In this document: piece after piece, positions 63,843 through 64,000 of the stretch
How the letters are laid out: each line of letters begins with the position of its first letter
How positions within the stretch are numbered: position 1 is the first letter of the stretch
Source: Arthrobacter ramosus
GTDB lineage: Bacteria > Actinomycetota > Actinomycetes > Actinomycetales > Micrococcaceae
Direction of reading: 5' to 3'
Assembly: GCF_039535095.1 (NCBI RefSeq)
Contig: NZ_BAAAWN010000001.1
Coordinates: forward strand, 2,294,001 to 2,358,000
Length of the DNA: 64,000 nt
Position numbers and translations under genes: made by a program
Notes under the pieces: generated by a model
Seen by the model: the letters and a program-made list of their open reading frames with translations, nothing else
What the model was told of the DNA's origin: nothing
Database searches by the model: none

Positions 63843-64000
63843 TCATGCCGGACCGTTGCCCGGCGGACCGCGGAGCACGGTGGGGATGTACTCGAGCAGC
63901 TGGAGCCGACCGTCGAAGGTCCTGCTCTCGACCATCTTGAGCGAGACGTCCGGATAGCCGTCGTAGATCCGTTCCCGCCCGGTGCTGCCCGTGATCACCG
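63843..64000 (-). CDS. RibD-carboxyl-domain (dihydrofolate-reductase-like) protein, 5' part outside the window
   Basis: Translating from the right edge gives VITGSTGRERIYDGYPDVSL, then KMVESRTFDGRLQLLEYIPT and a TGA at 63843-63845. This matches the carboxyl end of small RibD/DHFR-like reductases of actinobacteria. Only about 52 residues are inside the window. It is the upstream partner of the SDR gene. Confidence 0.72.
   Translation of the reverse strand, partial: VITGSTGRERIYDGYPDVSLKMVESRTFDGRLQLLEYIPTVLRGPPGNGPA

Overview
The window looks like chromosomal DNA of a high-GC actinobacterium, most plausibly a soil Micrococcaceae such as Arthrobacter, Pseudarthrobacter or Paenarthrobacter. The reasons are strong G/C at third codon positions, AGGAGG-type ribosome sites, and actinobacterial gene types (ClpC, SPW protein, CsbD, form I CO dehydrogenase, short adenylate kinase). 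The genus call is inference. I saw no rRNA or tRNA gene, CRISPR array, insertion sequence or integrase. Both ends cut genes: a GH15 glycosidase enters at base 1 and a RibD-like reductase leaves at 64000.

Layout. 1-2.3 kb: a GH15 gene broken by an internal deletion, then a zinc alcohol dehydrogenase. 2.4-7.5 kb: an SPW membrane protein and a xylose-type ABC importer whose ATPase and permease are fused in one protein, followed by an NmrA-like protein. 7.5-15.6 kb: ClpC, YqeY, an EVE-like/HNH nuclease, a DUF1508 protein, a 4-coumarate-CoA-ligase-like enzyme, an amino-terminal relic of NAD-glutamate dehydrogenase, CsbD and CorA. 15.6-23.4 kb: phosphodiester glycosidase, phosphatases, an AI-2E family transporter, DUF1003, a YbdK-type ligase and DUF1326. 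23.6-30.6 kb: a compact form I carbon monoxide dehydrogenase operon (coxM-coxS-coxL-xdhC/YHS-coxD-coxE). 30.6-36.1 kb: aldehyde dehydrogenase, adenylate kinase, acetyl-CoA synthetase and alcohol dehydrogenase, which together read as ethanol/acetaldehyde/acetate use.

36.5-45.5 kb holds the most interesting unit: eight tightly packed minus-strand genes encoding a ribose-type ABC importer, a crotonase-fold protein, a class III CoA-transferase, a GntR/FCD regulator, an amidase and a ring-opening amidohydrolase of the cyanuric acid hydrolase/barbiturase family. I read it as an import-and-degrade operon for a nitrogen heterocycle, with candidate operators just upstream of its first gene. The substrate is unknown.

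45.8-64 kb: an ABC-2 export operon, a frameshifted PLP-dependent desulfhydrase/deaminase gene, a LysR gene divergent from a muconolactone-isomerase-like gene, glycogen debranching enzyme, a diacylglycerol-kinase-type lipid kinase, a transglycosylase, an epimerase/aldo-keto reductase pair, a HhH-GPD repair protein, ArfB, small lipoproteins (one with a MerR-like amino terminus), a cupin, and an SDR next to a RibD-like reductase. Several genes in the window are visibly decayed (GH15, NAD-GDH, the PLP enzyme), which suggests recent genome erosion at several points.
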